Below are positions 7,337 through 16,170 of a DNA stretch of 50,332 nt, in pieces. Positions within the stretch are counted from its first letter, which is position 1. Each line of letters starts with the position of its first letter. The notes beneath the pieces are model-generated. The model had not been told where the DNA came from, did no database searches, and saw only the letters and a list, made by a program, of their open reading frames with translations. The position numbers and the translations under genes were made by a program. Source of the stretch: a virus. The DNA lies in the IMG/VR virus record IMGVR_UViG_3300042328_001042, positions 1 through 50,332 of that record; one strand, given 5' to 3'.

Positions 7337-8810
7337 TTTTTATACGAATGTCATGGTTAATGGCGATAATATATTCGCACGCGGTGTGGAAAACGGGAAG
7401 AAATTTATTCGCAAGGAAGAGTTTTTCCCGACGATGTATCTAAAATCAAAAAAACAAACCGTTTGGAAAACTTTATACGACGAACCTGTAGAAGAATTGA
7501 AAGCAGGTTCTATTCGCGAAACCAGAGACTTTTTGAAACGGTATGAAGAGGTCGAAGGATTTTCTGTATATGGCAATAACAACTATGTACAACAATACAT
7601 TTCCGATAATTACAAAAACGACGTTGTTTATGACATCGATAAGATCCGCGCGGTTTCGATAGATATTGAAACGACTGTGGAGTCGGGGTTCCCTAACATA
7701 AGAACCGCCAATGAAGAAATTCTGCTGATTACTCTAATTGATTGTAGAACTTATAAGAGCGTTTGTTTTGGAAGTCGCCCTTGTAATTACGAAGATACCG
7801 ATTCATCCAAATACATTTTATGCAGTAACGAAGAATCATTACTGAAAAACTTTCTGATGTATTGGCAAGCAAACTATCCTGATATTATTACGGGGTGGAA
7901 TACGGAACAGTTCGATAATGTATATCTTATTAATAGAATTAAACGGGTTCTAGGCGATTCTTATGCCAAAAAACTTTCCCCTTGGAATATGTTATTTGAA
8001 CGGAAAGTTAAAATTCGGGGTAAAGAAGAACAAATTTATGACATCTGTGGTATTGCTTCGTTAGATTACCTAGAACTGTATAAGAAGTTTACATATAATA
8101 AACAGGAATCATATTCATTAGATTTTATCTGCGAATATGAACTTGGCGAAAAGAAATTAGAAAATCCAGGTGATACTTTTAAAGAGTTTTATACAGACCA
8201 TTGGAATACGTTCGTTGAGTATAATATTCGCGACGCGGCGTTGGTTGTTAAGTTAAATGACAAAATGCGATTACTTGAATTAGTTATGACTATCGCTTAT
8301 CAAGCAAAAATCAATTACGAAGACGTATACAGTCCAGTAAAAACTTGGGAAGCAATCATCTACAATTATTTACGCCAACGTAATATAGCAATTCCTCAGT
8401 CAAAATTCGGCGGTAAATCAGAGCAGTTCGAAGGCGCTTATGTCAAACCGCCGTTGATTGGGTTCCATAAATCGATTGCGTCATTTGATTTAAACTCTCT
8501 GTATCCGCATCTTATTATGCAGTATAATATGAGTCCAGAAACAATTACCGATATACGAATTCCTTGTTCCGTCGACGAGTTATTAGAACGTAAGGTTGAC
8601 ACGTCGGTAATCGAACCCTATAACGTAGCATTGACTGCAAACGGTTGGTGTTATACTAAGGAGAAGAAAGGGTTCCTCCCTCAGTTGATGGAAAACATGT
8701 ATGTAGACCGTTCTAAAGCAAAGAAACAAATGCTTAAATTAGAACAGGAATATGAACACATTAAACAAGAGATTAAAATCCGTTCTTTAAAATCAAATCC
8801 AAACGTCTGA
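7329..8810 (+). CDS. 43A: DNA polymerase, N-terminal part of a split gp43 (gp43A)
   Basis: 493 residues: N-terminal domain, 3'-5' exonuclease and first half of the polymerase domain of a family B replicative polymerase. Exonuclease motifs: DIETTVE near 116, TGWNTEQFDN near 188 and YNIRDAALV near 298. Palm motif A is FDLNSLYPHLIMQYN near 387. The frame stops in the fingers linker, with a non-homologous tail (IRSLKSNPNV). The remainder of the enzyme is encoded from 9005. The start has AAGGAGAAAC upstream and overlaps dexA. The two products presumably assemble into one polymerase, as known for split gp43 of some Aeromonas T4-like phages. Confidence 0.93.
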   Translation: MSNFYTNVMVNGDNIFARGVENGKKFIRKEEFFPTMYLKSKKQTVWKTLYDEPVEELKAGSIRETRDFLKRYEEVEGFSVYGNNNYVQQYISDNYKNDVVYDIDKIRAVSIDIETTVESGFPNIRTANEEILLITLIDCRTYKSVCFGSRPCNYEDTDSSKYILCSNEESLLKNFLMYWQANYPDIITGWNTEQFDNVYLINRIKRVLGDSYAKKLSPWNMLFERKVKIRGKEEQIYDICGIASLDYLELYKKFTYNKQESYSLDFICEYELGEKKLENPGDTFKEFYTDHWNTFVEYNIRDAALVVKLNDKMRLLELVMTIAYQAKINYEDVYSPVKTWEAIIYNYLRQRNIAIPQSKFGGKSEQFEGAYVKPPLIGFHKSIASFDLNSLYPHLIMQYNMSPETITDIRIPCSVDELLERKVDTSVIEPYNVALTANGWCYTKEKKGFLPQLMENMYVDRSKAKKQMLKLEQEYEHIKQEIKIRSLKSNPNV

Positions 8811-8900
8811 TTCGATATAATTATAATCGTCAAATGGAATTATTTGTAAACCAAATTTCGTTAAAATATTATGAGTTTCAATATTTTTTGGATTTGATTT
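8790..8900. repeat. 14-base inverted repeat in the polymerase split
   Basis: AAATCAAATCCAAA at 8790-8803 is repeated in inverted orientation at 8887-8900. It straddles the gp43A stop codon. It is not followed by a T run on either side, so it is unlikely to be a simple terminator. Confidence 0.6.
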
Positions 8901-8990
8901 GAAAGTTTTTAATGCATTGATTGTTGCTTTTAATCTATTTTTGCGCTTTACTTTTATACCGTTTCGAGGTATACTTTTATTTATATCATT
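8793..8990 (-). pseudogene. minus-strand open frame inside the polymerase split, possible endonuclease remnant
   Basis: On the minus strand, 65 codons are open between stops at 8991-8993 and 8793-8795, without an ATG. The reading (…IKVKRKNRLKATINAL…) is basic and protein-like. It fills most of the DNA separating gp43A from gp43B. Split gp43 genes elsewhere carry a homing endonuclease gene at the split, so a decayed 3' end of such a gene is plausible; no catalytic motif can be seen. Confidence 0.3.
8947..8975 (+). promoter_or_regulatory. early promoter inside the DNA polymerase split
   Basis: TTTACT 8947-8952, 17-base spacer, TATACT 8970-8975, followed by GAGGAG before the ATG at 9005. It gives the second polymerase gene its own transcription and translation signals. 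Confidence 0.85.
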
Positions 8991-9004
8991 TTAGAGGAGT
9001 TGAT

Positions 9005-10355
9005 ATGAAAGATATAAAAAACATGACCGATTCCGAATTATTGGAATATGAAATTTACGTAGAGAAAGAAATAAGCAGATTAAATAATTTGCAAATGGCG
9101 TTGAAAATCCTTTAACAATAAGAGGCATATGTCGGTAACGGCATACAGAAAATCTGGTGAAAACGGTGAAAATCCAGAACGGACAATACCGTGCCAAGTC
9201 TATTTTTATAGAAAGGTGTAACGACTATTCCGAAAGGAAGTAGAACCAAGCGGTTCGAAGCGCCAGACGACCTAAACAGGTTGATGAGATAGTCTGCTCT
9301 GCATAGGAATATGCAGCTGCTTTACGCGGGGTTGGATTAGCGAACCGATCCGAACACAAAGGTTAAATTCAGCATATGGCGCATTGGGCAATAACTACTT
9401 TAAGTATTTTGATTTGAGACTTGCAGAAGGGATTACAATGTCTGGTCAGTTATCCATTCGTTGGATGGCAAATAAATTAAATGCTATGATGAATAAAACA
9501 TTAAAGACAGTAGATAAAGATTACGTGATTGCTATCGACACGGATTCTATTTATTTGTCGTTAGAAAAATTAGTTGATTCGGTATGTAACGGTAAATCTG
9601 CGGAACAGAAAATTCAATACATGGATAAAATTTGCGAGGAAGTATTCCAACCCTTTATTAATAAAGGTTACCAAGAACTTGCTGATTACATGTATGCATA
9701 TTCTCAAAAAATGGTAATGAAACGAGAATCATTAGCGGATAAAGGTATTTTTATTGCCAAAAAGCGTTACATCTTGAATGTTCATAACTCCGAAGGCGTT
9801 CAGTATAAAGAACCTAAATTGAAAGTCATGGGACTCGAAATGGTTCGTTCTTCCACTCCTGCAGTTTGTCGAAGTAAACTGAAAGGTGCAATTCCTGTCA
9901 TCCTTGACGGCGATTCTGTTGGATTGAAGCAATACGTTTCTGAATTCAAAGATCAATTTATGAAACTTCCAGTTCATGACATCGCTAAACCTTCCGGCGT
10001 GAATGGTATGACCACTTATAAAGGCGCGGATAACATTTATGCAAAAGGAACGCCGATTCACACTAGAGGCGCGTTGCTATTCAATCATCATACTAAACGG
10101 TTGGGGTTGGATAAAAAGTATGAGATGATACAAGACGAGGATAAAATCAAATTTGTGTATGTTCGTAAACCAAACCCGTTTCAAGAAGACATTATTTCTT
10201 TCCCGACTCATTTACCTAAAGAGTTTGGACTTGACTCTTATATTGACAGGGATCTACAGTTCCAGAAAGTGTTCGTAGACGCATTACAAATTATGGTAAA
10301 CCCGCTGGGGTGGAGTTTAGACGATTCAGCAAATTTAGAAGACTTTTTTGGATAA
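9005..10355 (+). CDS. 43B: DNA polymerase, C-terminal part of split gp43 (gp43B), interrupted by a group I intron
   Basis: Read as exons 9005-9112 and 9363-10355, giving 366 residues. Exon 1 ends in ..NLQMALKIL and exon 2 begins LNSAYGALGNNYF, restoring family B motif B across the splice. Motif C is IDTDSIY, followed by the thumb. Without splicing, a TAA stop occurs immediately in the intron. The N-terminal MKDIKNMTDSELLEYE continues the linker broken off in gp43A after ..KQEIK. It is preceded by its own promoter and a GAGGAG site. Confidence 0.9.
9113..9362 (+). other. group I intron, 250 bases, without ORF
   Basis: The 5' exon ends in U (CCTT) and the intron ends in G. The 5' exon CCTT pairs with intron GAGG at 9122-9125 to form P1 with the required U-G pair at the splice site. 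The conserved R and S elements are visible as ACGACTAT (near 9222) and ATAGTC (near 9290), forming P7. ACGG/CCGT near 9179-9192 fits P5. It sits in the polymerase motif B codons, a favoured site for phage introns. No endonuclease is encoded within it. Confidence 0.9.
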
Positions 10356-10358
10356 TGC

Positions 10359-10387
10359 TTTACTTTTAAACGAAGGTAAAGTATACT
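10359..10387 (+). promoter_or_regulatory. early promoter of the uvsX operon
   Basis: TTTACT 10359-10364, 17-base spacer, TATACT 10382-10387, then GGAGAATTG before the ATG at 10419. Confidence 0.9.
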
Positions 10388-10418
10388 TAGTTTTTAGTTT
10401 AAATCATTGGAGAATTGA

Positions 10419-10784
10419 ATGAGCGAAGAAGTTCAACAGCAACAGGCGGATGTCATCGATAACTGGTCGATCTGGGGAAGCACAGAAGCGAGCGTGTCTC
10501 TCCTGAAATATCAGGAAGATGAAGAAAATTATGTTTATCAGGGTATGATCAATTATCATTTATCCGAAGAACCCGCGCGAATGATTTCAACTCCGGTTGA
10601 CGTATGGGACGATTGCCCCTATTGTTTAATAAGACATATCATTGATAGATTATCAGATTTATATGATACCGTTGATACTGTTATAGTAATGGACGGCGAA
10701 ACCGGAGATCTTTTAGACGAAGAATACTCTATTGACGAAGCGTATGCTTACGAACGCGAAGAAACTGAAGAAGAGGTAGCATAA
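10419..10784 (+). CDS. acidic protein upstream of uvsX, unknown
   Basis: 121 residues, strongly acidic (C-terminus YEREETEEEVA), with one DDCPYCLIRHII segment. The stop overlaps the uvsX ATG (TAATG). Co-transcription with uvsX suggests a replication/recombination context, but no family is recognised. Confidence 0.7.
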   Translation: MSEEVQQQQADVIDNWSIWGSTEASVSLLKYQEDEENYVYQGMINYHLSEEPARMISTPVDVWDDCPYCLIRHIIDRLSDLYDTVDTVIVMDGETGDLLDEEYSIDEAYAYEREETEEEVA

Positions 10785-11878
10785 TGAGTTTATTGGAAAG
10801 AATTAAAAAGAATAGCACAATTAAAGAATCGTCAATATTATCGAGTTCCAAATTTTTTACCAAAAAAGATATGGTAACTACGCCGATTCCGGCATTGAAT
10901 ATTGCATTATCGGGTAGAATTGACGGTGGACTAACGCCTGGACTAACGTTATTTTGTGGGCCTTCTAAACATTTTAAATCGCTTTTTTCATTGATTCTTG
11001 CTAAATCGTATATGGACAAATACCCAGATTCTGTATTGGTTTTTTATGATTGTGAATTCGGTACTCCTGAATCTTATTTCGATTCATTGGAAATGGATAA
11101 AGAACGCATAATCCATACGCCGATCATGAATATGGAAGAGTTTAAGTTTGACGTTTTGCAACAATTGCAAGAAATCAAACGCGGCGATAAAGTCATTTTC
11201 GTCGTAGATTCCCTTGGTAATATGGCGTCAAAGAAAGAAATGGAAGATGCCATTGACGGTAAATCGGTACAGGATATGTCCCGCGCCAAACAGATGAAAT
11301 CTATTTTCAGAATGATCACGCCTTATCTAGTTAAGTATGACATTCCTATGGTCGCGGTTAATCACATCTACATGACGCAAGAGTTATATAGCAAACCCAT
11401 TGTATCAGGCGGGACTGGTGTGTATCTCTCTGCCGATAACATTTTTATTCTTGGCCGTCAACAAGAAAAAGACGGAAGCGAATTGGCGGGTTACAACTTT
11501 ATTATCAACGTTGAAAAGTCAAGACATTCTAGAGAAAAATCAAAGATTCCAGTTACCGTAAAATTTGAAGGCGGTATTAGTAAATGGTCTGGTCTATTAG
11601 AGATGGCGTTGGAATCGGGTCACGTAATTAAACCGAGTAATGGATGGTATTCTAAGGTTAATATAGTTACCGGAGAAATTGAAGATAAAAAATACCGCGT
11701 GAAAGATACCGATACAAAAGATTTTTGGATGCCTATCATTCAAGATAAAACATTTCAAGAATGGATCAAAAATAATTATCAAATTGCGACGGGTAATATT
11801 ATCTCATCTGATGATGAAATTGATAAAGAAATGGCGGCAATTGAAGATGAAGAATTTGGAGAAGAATATGCAGAATGA
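10784..11878 (+). CDS. uvsX: UvsX RecA-like recombinase
   Basis: 364 residues. The Walker A motif appears as GPSKHFKS, the form typical of T4 UvsX (GPSKSFKS), near residue 45. Walker B is VIFVVDSLGNM near 140, and the loop region around VSGGTGVYLSADNIFILGR follows. The C-terminus is acidic, as in UvsX. It forms ATP-dependent filaments on ssDNA for recombination-dependent replication. Overlaps the genes on both sides. Confidence 0.93.
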   Translation: MSLLERIKKNSTIKESSILSSSKFFTKKDMVTTPIPALNIALSGRIDGGLTPGLTLFCGPSKHFKSLFSLILAKSYMDKYPDSVLVFYDCEFGTPESYFDSLEMDKERIIHTPIMNMEEFKFDVLQQLQEIKRGDKVIFVVDSLGNMASKKEMEDAIDGKSVQDMSRAKQMKSIFRMITPYLVKYDIPMVAVNHIYMTQELYSKPIVSGGTGVYLSADNIFILGRQQEKDGSELAGYNFIINVEKSRHSREKSKIPVTVKFEGGISKWSGLLEMALESGHVIKPSNGWYSKVNIVTGEIEDKKYRVKDTDTKDFWMPIIQDKTFQEWIKNNYQIATGNIISSDDEIDKEMAAIEDEEFGEEYAE

Positions 11879-12185
11879 TTTTGAGTTTACCGTTGGTCAT
11901 AAAGTGATGGAGAATAAACATCATGAGATGCATGCAATTCAGTTGACTGATGAACCATACAATGGTATTATCTTTTCTTTTGGTGAAGTAACCTTCCCGA
12001 CTGATGGCGAACCAGATTCTGATGGCAATGTCACCTTAAAATTTGATTATGACATCCATGATGATGCTGGTATTGAATATAACAGAGAAGCATTTGAGAA
12101 ATATCTCGGCGACTTCTTGACTGAATTAATTATCTATGGCGTAAAAAACAATAACATCGCTTATTCTGGCGGTGTAGACGAGTAA
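11868..12185 (+). CDS. small acidic protein between uvsX and the helicase gene
   Basis: 105 residues from the ATG at 11868 (GGAGAAGAAT upstream, within the 3' end of uvsX). Beta-rich and acidic (FPTDGEPDSDGNVTLKFDYDIHDD). The longer open frame starts inside uvsX and is not used. Followed by a terminator. I do not recognise the family. Confidence 0.7.
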   Translation: MQNDFEFTVGHKVMENKHHEMHAIQLTDEPYNGIIFSFGEVTFPTDGEPDSDGNVTLKFDYDIHDDAGIEYNREAFEKYLGDFLTELIIYGVKNNNIAYSGGVDE

Positions 12186-12191
12186 CAGTTT

Positions 12192-12217
12192 GGGGAGTGA
12201 AACATCTCCCCTTTTTA
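12192..12217 (+). terminator. Rho-independent terminator
   Basis: GGGGAG (12192-12197) pairs with CTCCCC (12206-12211), followed by TTTTT. Ends the uvsX operon upstream of the helicase gene. Confidence 0.88.
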
Positions 12218-12233
12218 TTTTATGGAGTTAATT

Positions 12234-13628
12234 TTGAGAATTGAACAGACGATAATATCAAATTTAATAACCAGCGAAGAATTTGGTCGTAAAGTTATTC
12301 CGCATCTAAAGAAAGAATATTTCGCCGACAGGAAAGAATCCATTATATGTTCTATTATAATGAAATTCTTTGATACATATAATAAACCTGCATCAAAAGA
12401 AATTATCAATATTGAACTTGGTAATACAAAAGGTATCTCTGATAAAGAATTGTCCGAGTTTACAGATTATGTAAAAGAACTTTCGGTTGAACCTTCTAAC
12501 CAAGAATGGTTAGTTGTTGAGACAGAGAAGTTTTGTAAAGCACGTGCCGTTTATAATGCGATTTTAAAATCAATTAAAATCATCGAAGGCGCCGATAATC
12601 AGTTTACACAAGATGCGTTACCTTCGATTCTTTCTGATGCATTAGCGGTGTCTTTTGATAACAGCGTTGGACATGATTACTTAGAAGACGTTGAATCGAG
12701 ATATGAATTTTATCATAGACAAGAAGATAGAATTCCTTTTGATTTAGATATATTCAATAAAATTACTAAAGGCGGATTGCCTAAAAAGTCATTGTCAGTT
12801 ATTATTGCGTCAACAGGCGTTGGTAAATCTATTTTTATGTGCCATACTGCTGCCAACGTATTAAAGCAGGGTAAAAATGTTTTATACATTACAATGGAGA
12901 TGGCAGAAGAACGCATCGCGGAACGTATCGACGCTAATTTATTAGACGTGCCTTTATCAGATATTGGGACGTTGGATAAAAATACTTTTTTGACTAAAGT
13001 CCAACGGATATCTAAAAAGACGCAAGGTAAACTAATCGTAAAAGAATACCCGACGTCCTCGGCGCACGCGGGTCATTTTAGAGCGTTATTAGAAGAACTA
13101 AGAATTAAGAAAGGGTTCGTTCCTGATTTTATTTGTATTGATTATATCAACATCTGCGCGTCTCAACGTATCCGTAACGGTTCTGATAAAACGTATACTT
13201 ACGTTAAAGCAATCGCAGAAGAAATTCGCGGGTTGGCAGTTGAATATAATGTACCAATTCTCAGTGCCACGCAGACAAACCGCGAAGGTATGAGTAACTC
13301 GGACGTTGATATTACAAATACGTCAGAATCAATAGGTTTACCACAAACTGTTGATATGTTATTTGCTTTAATTGGTAATGAAGAATTAGACGCAATGAAT
13401 CAACAGATTGTTAAACAATTGAAAAACCGTTATAACGACGTAAATTACTACAAACGATTTGTAGTTGGTTTAGATAAATCTAAGATGAGATATTATGACG
13501 TAGAATCATCTGCGCAAACCAATCTTGCAGATTCCGGTCAACCGAAAAATGATACTCCATTGTTTGATAAGTCTACATTTGGAAGTCGCGCCAGACAAGA
13601 GGGATCGTTTAATGATTTTAAATACTAG
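12234..13628 (+). CDS. 41: replicative DNA helicase, T4 gp41 / DnaB type
   Basis: 464 residues from a TTG start. I prefer TTG 12234 to ATG 12222 because the string ATGGAG around 12222 looks like the ribosome-binding site used before many genes here (TTATGGAG). Walker A is ASTGVGKSIF near residue 200, Walker B is FICIDYINI near 300, and the DnaB-type segment ATQTNREGMSNSDVDITNTSES lies near 345. The hexamer unwinds DNA at the fork and partners the gp61 primase at 28865. No early promoter lies directly upstream, so transcription may read through the preceding terminator or use a site not recognised here. Confidence 0.92.
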   Translation: MRIEQTIISNLITSEEFGRKVIPHLKKEYFADRKESIICSIIMKFFDTYNKPASKEIINIELGNTKGISDKELSEFTDYVKELSVEPSNQEWLVVETEKFCKARAVYNAILKSIKIIEGADNQFTQDALPSILSDALAVSFDNSVGHDYLEDVESRYEFYHRQEDRIPFDLDIFNKITKGGLPKKSLSVIIASTGVGKSIFMCHTAANVLKQGKNVLYITMEMAEERIAERIDANLLDVPLSDIGTLDKNTFLTKVQRISKKTQGKLIVKEYPTSSAHAGHFRALLEELRIKKGFVPDFICIDYINICASQRIRNGSDKTYTYVKAIAEEIRGLAVEYNVPILSATQTNREGMSNSDVDITNTSESIGLPQTVDMLFALIGNEELDAMNQQIVKQLKNRYNDVNYYKRFVVGLDKSKMRYYDVESSAQTNLADSGQPKNDTPLFDKSTFGSRARQEGSFNDFKY

Positions 13629-13631
13629 ACT

Positions 13632-13660
13632 TTACTTTTTGGCATACATAGAGTATACTT
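13632..13660 (+). promoter_or_regulatory. early promoter of the modification island
   Basis: TTTACT 13632-13637, 17-base spacer, TATACT 13655-13660, then TTGGAGGAG before the ATG at 13684. Confidence 0.9.
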
Positions 13661-13683
13661 ATTGAACATTGGAGGAGAAAAAT

Positions 13684-15087
13684 ATGAAAGTGATTGTACT
13701 TAAACCGGAAGAAGTTGTTCCGCGTCCAGATTTGGTTGGAACTTGGTTAGATGAAACGCATTACCATACGTTGGTCGAAGAAGACATGGATTTGTATTTG
13801 CCGCCGGAATGTTCTGTGGGTTTAGAAGCAGGAACTGATGATTGCGGTAAAAAGTGTAATAATTGCGAGTCCGGACTGAGCGAAAAGAATATCGTATTCA
13901 AATTCCGTAAAAACTTCTTTACAGAAGAAGAAACTCTGTCCGCGTATGAAGGGTTGAAAGATGCTGCCATTCCAACTGAAAACAGAGGAACTGCGGCAGG
14001 TCCAAGAGAAGAAACATTGGGTAACAGAGAATGGGTTACATCATACCAAAATGAGATTTTAAATTGGTTTAAAAACGCTAAATCAAATGTGTTTGGAGAC
14101 GACCCCATTCAAGAAATTATTGAAAAATATAAAACGATTGATAAAGACCAAGCGTCCAACAGAAATAACGTGTGGTCTATAATTTCAACTAAAGAAGAAA
14201 ATTTTGTTTTTGATGAATGGGTCGAAAAGGTTCGTAAACTATCTCCGGACTCGCAGGCAAAAGAAGCGAACCGCGTTGAAGATAAATTGATTTGCAAAAC
14301 AACTTATGCAAATTCAGTTCTTTCCGGTATCGCTGGGTGGTATGACCGTTACCCAAGAATTCCGTTCGGTCGCGCGACCACTTATACAAGAGATAACCCA
14401 GAAAAGTTTGCTAAATCGTACCCGTATTTGCAAAGATTATCTGGGGCATTTAAAGAAATGTTGCCTTGGCGTTATCATAATCAAATGGAAGCGGCATCTA
14501 AAATTGATCCCAGATTTTTAGTTCCGGAAACTCCATTTAGCACTATTACGGTTAATCGTAATTTCAGAACCGCTGGTCATTACGACCCAGCGAATATGGA
14601 AAATGGATTTGCCAATATATGCGTATTCTCTAATAATGCAAATTATGATGGCGCATATTTGGTATTTCCCGAAATCGGTTACGCTGTTAATATCCGTCCC
14701 GGCGATTTGTTGTTTGTTAATAATCAAGCAGGTCTACACGGCAACACAGAATTGATTCTGAATGACGAATCTGCAGAACGAATATCTGCAATCGCTTTCT
14801 TTCATGAAGGTATGTTAGAACTTGGTTCTTATGATTATGAAGAAACAAGAAGAACGTTCGTGGAATCAAGAATGAAAAATAAAGAACACCCGTTGCAAAG
14901 AGACAGATGGAATGGCGTTAGTCCTGGAATGTGGGCAGATAATCCAGATAAAAAGCATGATTATTCCGCTGCTAAAGAATGGTATGATTATCTAAAATCT
15001 AAACCGCAAGGCGATGAATGGTTAATCAAACATCATCCTTGGTTGAAAGAAGCGTTTGAGAATAACGGATTAGAAGATTTCTTTTGA
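13684..15087 (+). CDS. TET/JBP-family 2-oxoglutarate/Fe(II) dioxygenase (predicted DNA base hydroxylase)
   Basis: 467 residues. The double-stranded beta-helix core spans about residues 285-390: STITVNRNFRTAGHYDPAN supplies the H-x-D iron ligands (H299, D301), VFPEIGYAVNIRPGDLLFVNN is the family's central block, LHGNTEL gives the distal histidine (about H352), and ERISAIAFFHEGM gives the 2-oxoglutarate arginine (about R366). TET/JBP enzymes oxidise the methyl group of 5-methylcytosine or thymine inside DNA. The N-terminal 270 residues are family-specific, with a cysteine cluster (DDCGKKCNNCESG) near 58-70 that could bind zinc. It heads an island with a 5hmU-DNA-kinase-like gene, so thymine is the favoured substrate (inference). 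Confidence 0.88.
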   Translation: MKVIVLKPEEVVPRPDLVGTWLDETHYHTLVEEDMDLYLPPECSVGLEAGTDDCGKKCNNCESGLSEKNIVFKFRKNFFTEEETLSAYEGLKDAAIPTENRGTAAGPREETLGNREWVTSYQNEILNWFKNAKSNVFGDDPIQEIIEKYKTIDKDQASNRNNVWSIISTKEENFVFDEWVEKVRKLSPDSQAKEANRVEDKLICKTTYANSVLSGIAGWYDRYPRIPFGRATTYTRDNPEKFAKSYPYLQRLSGAFKEMLPWRYHNQMEAASKIDPRFLVPETPFSTITVNRNFRTAGHYDPANMENGFANICVFSNNANYDGAYLVFPEIGYAVNIRPGDLLFVNNQAGLHGNTELILNDESAERISAIAFFHEGMLELGSYDYEETRRTFVESRMKNKEHPLQRDRWNGVSPGMWADNPDKKHDYSAAKEWYDYLKSKPQGDEWLIKHHPWLKEAFENNGLEDFF

Positions 15088-15092
15088 TAACA

Positions 15093-15125
15093 AATGGCGG
15101 TTGAAATATACCGCCATTATTTTTA
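15093..15125 (+). terminator. hairpin terminator or attenuator after the dioxygenase gene
   Basis: An 8-bp perfect stem (AATGGCGG 15093-15100 with CCGCCATT 15111-15118) followed by ATTTTTA. It lies between the dioxygenase gene and the next gene, so it may set a lower level for the rest of the island. Confidence 0.75.
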
Positions 15126-15135
15126 CGGGTTAGTT

Positions 15136-16170
15136 ATGGCGAACATTCCAAATGATTTAGGCGGTGATTGGCGGATAGACAAATTTGTCGACTACCAACA
15201 TTTCGTTCCGCCGATTTATCAATCAACTCTTACTCAATATGCAATTGATAATCAATTAAACGACAGAGATTGTACAGTTCTTTCTTGGTATATGTCTGTA
15301 ACGTACAGCGAAATATCTGCTATATGGATGCATCAAGTTTTACCTATCTCCGAGTTACATAAAGCGGATGATTGGTTTGAAAAACATAAAGATATAATGA
15401 TATTTGGGTCTTCCAAAAAGTACAATCGGTATAAAGGAAGATTCAATTATTTAATGAAACAGTTTCTTGACGTTTACGGAACCGAACCCGAAAAGAAACT
15501 CTATGAAGTTATAGGAACTGGAACTGAGAAAGAAATGTATGATAGAGCGTTAAAACAAAATCTAGCGATAAAAGAATGCGGTAGATTTAGCGCCGAGTTA
15601 TTCAACGAATGTTGTTTGTTTTTATCTGAAGCAGGTTTCATGAACGCCAAGATGTCATCGCCCAATTCAGTTGATTGGGATAAAGGCGCTAATCTTACCA
15701 GTTGTATGTTTAATTTATTGCGCAGAGACGATTTAGCGGATGAATACGATAAATTGGGTAAACTTACGGATGAAATGAAAACTTATATACCGTTGTTTAA
15801 TTCAGAACTGATTAGAATTAGAGATAAAATCTGGACGAAATATCCAGAACGTCAAGTTGATATACCGTTATTTACGCCTAAACTTTGTTCGTTTAGAAAT
15901 TTATTTAAATGCACTCGATATGCTCCGTTTCATGCAGATAGACAGTTAGAACATATTAGAAAATACGAAGAATGGTATCCTGAGTTAAGTCATATATGGG
16001 ATGGACTGTTTGATATACGTTCTAAAACTATGCCGGAACATTTTTTAGGCGAAAAGAATAATTGGAACGGGATAAGAAAAGAACGTAAATATCTTTGGGT
16101 GAATAGAGGGTTGACTGGCGTTGAACCAGAATCAAATTATCCAGAATCGACGCTGGAGGAATTTTGTTAG
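15136..16170 (+). CDS. helical DNA-hypermodification protein, resembling the aGPT-pyrophosphorylase / DNA amino-acid-transferase group
   Basis: 344 residues. The open frame starts at 15094, but that region is the terminator stem, so the ATG at 15136 is used. Mostly helical; blocks worth noting are SWYMSVTYSEISAIWMHQ near 52-70, CGRFSAELFNE near 154, and FKCTRYAPFHADRQLEHIRKYE near 258-280. The CGRFSAELFNE and DRQLE patterns correspond to YFAFKLADMIE and QEIETLLCDYRKVCKG in the next gene, so the two appear to be distant relatives. In hypermodified-thymine phages, helical proteins of this kind act on phosphorylated hydroxymethyluracil. The assignment is by context and remembered family features. 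Confidence 0.6.
   Translation: MANIPNDLGGDWRIDKFVDYQHFVPPIYQSTLTQYAIDNQLNDRDCTVLSWYMSVTYSEISAIWMHQVLPISELHKADDWFEKHKDIMIFGSSKKYNRYKGRFNYLMKQFLDVYGTEPEKKLYEVIGTGTEKEMYDRALKQNLAIKECGRFSAELFNECCLFLSEAGFMNAKMSSPNSVDWDKGANLTSCMFNLLRRDDLADEYDKLGKLTDEMKTYIPLFNSELIRIRDKIWTKYPERQVDIPLFTPKLCSFRNLFKCTRYAPFHADRQLEHIRKYEEWYPELSHIWDGLFDIRSKTMPEHFLGEKNNWNGIRKERKYLWVNRGLTGVEPESNYPESTLEEFC

Noticed and set aside
9113-9362. Frame-disrupting mutation or pseudogene in gp43B
   Set aside because: Both sides join exactly in frame at conserved motif B, and group I core elements with a proper P1 are present, so it is an intron.
9732-10061. Minus-strand open frame of 109 codons within the polymerase gene
   Set aside because: It is fully antisense to the conserved thumb region of gp43B, with no ribosome-binding site or promoter. 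Many similar antisense frames elsewhere were dropped for the same reason.
13761-14108. Minus-strand open frame of 115 codons within the dioxygenase gene
   Set aside because: Antisense to a conserved enzyme, Ser/Phe-rich composition typical of shadow frames, no start signals.
15094-15135. Upstream ATG extending the helical protein by 14 residues
   Set aside because: These bases form the 8-bp terminator stem, and the only plausible start is the ATG at 15136 after it.
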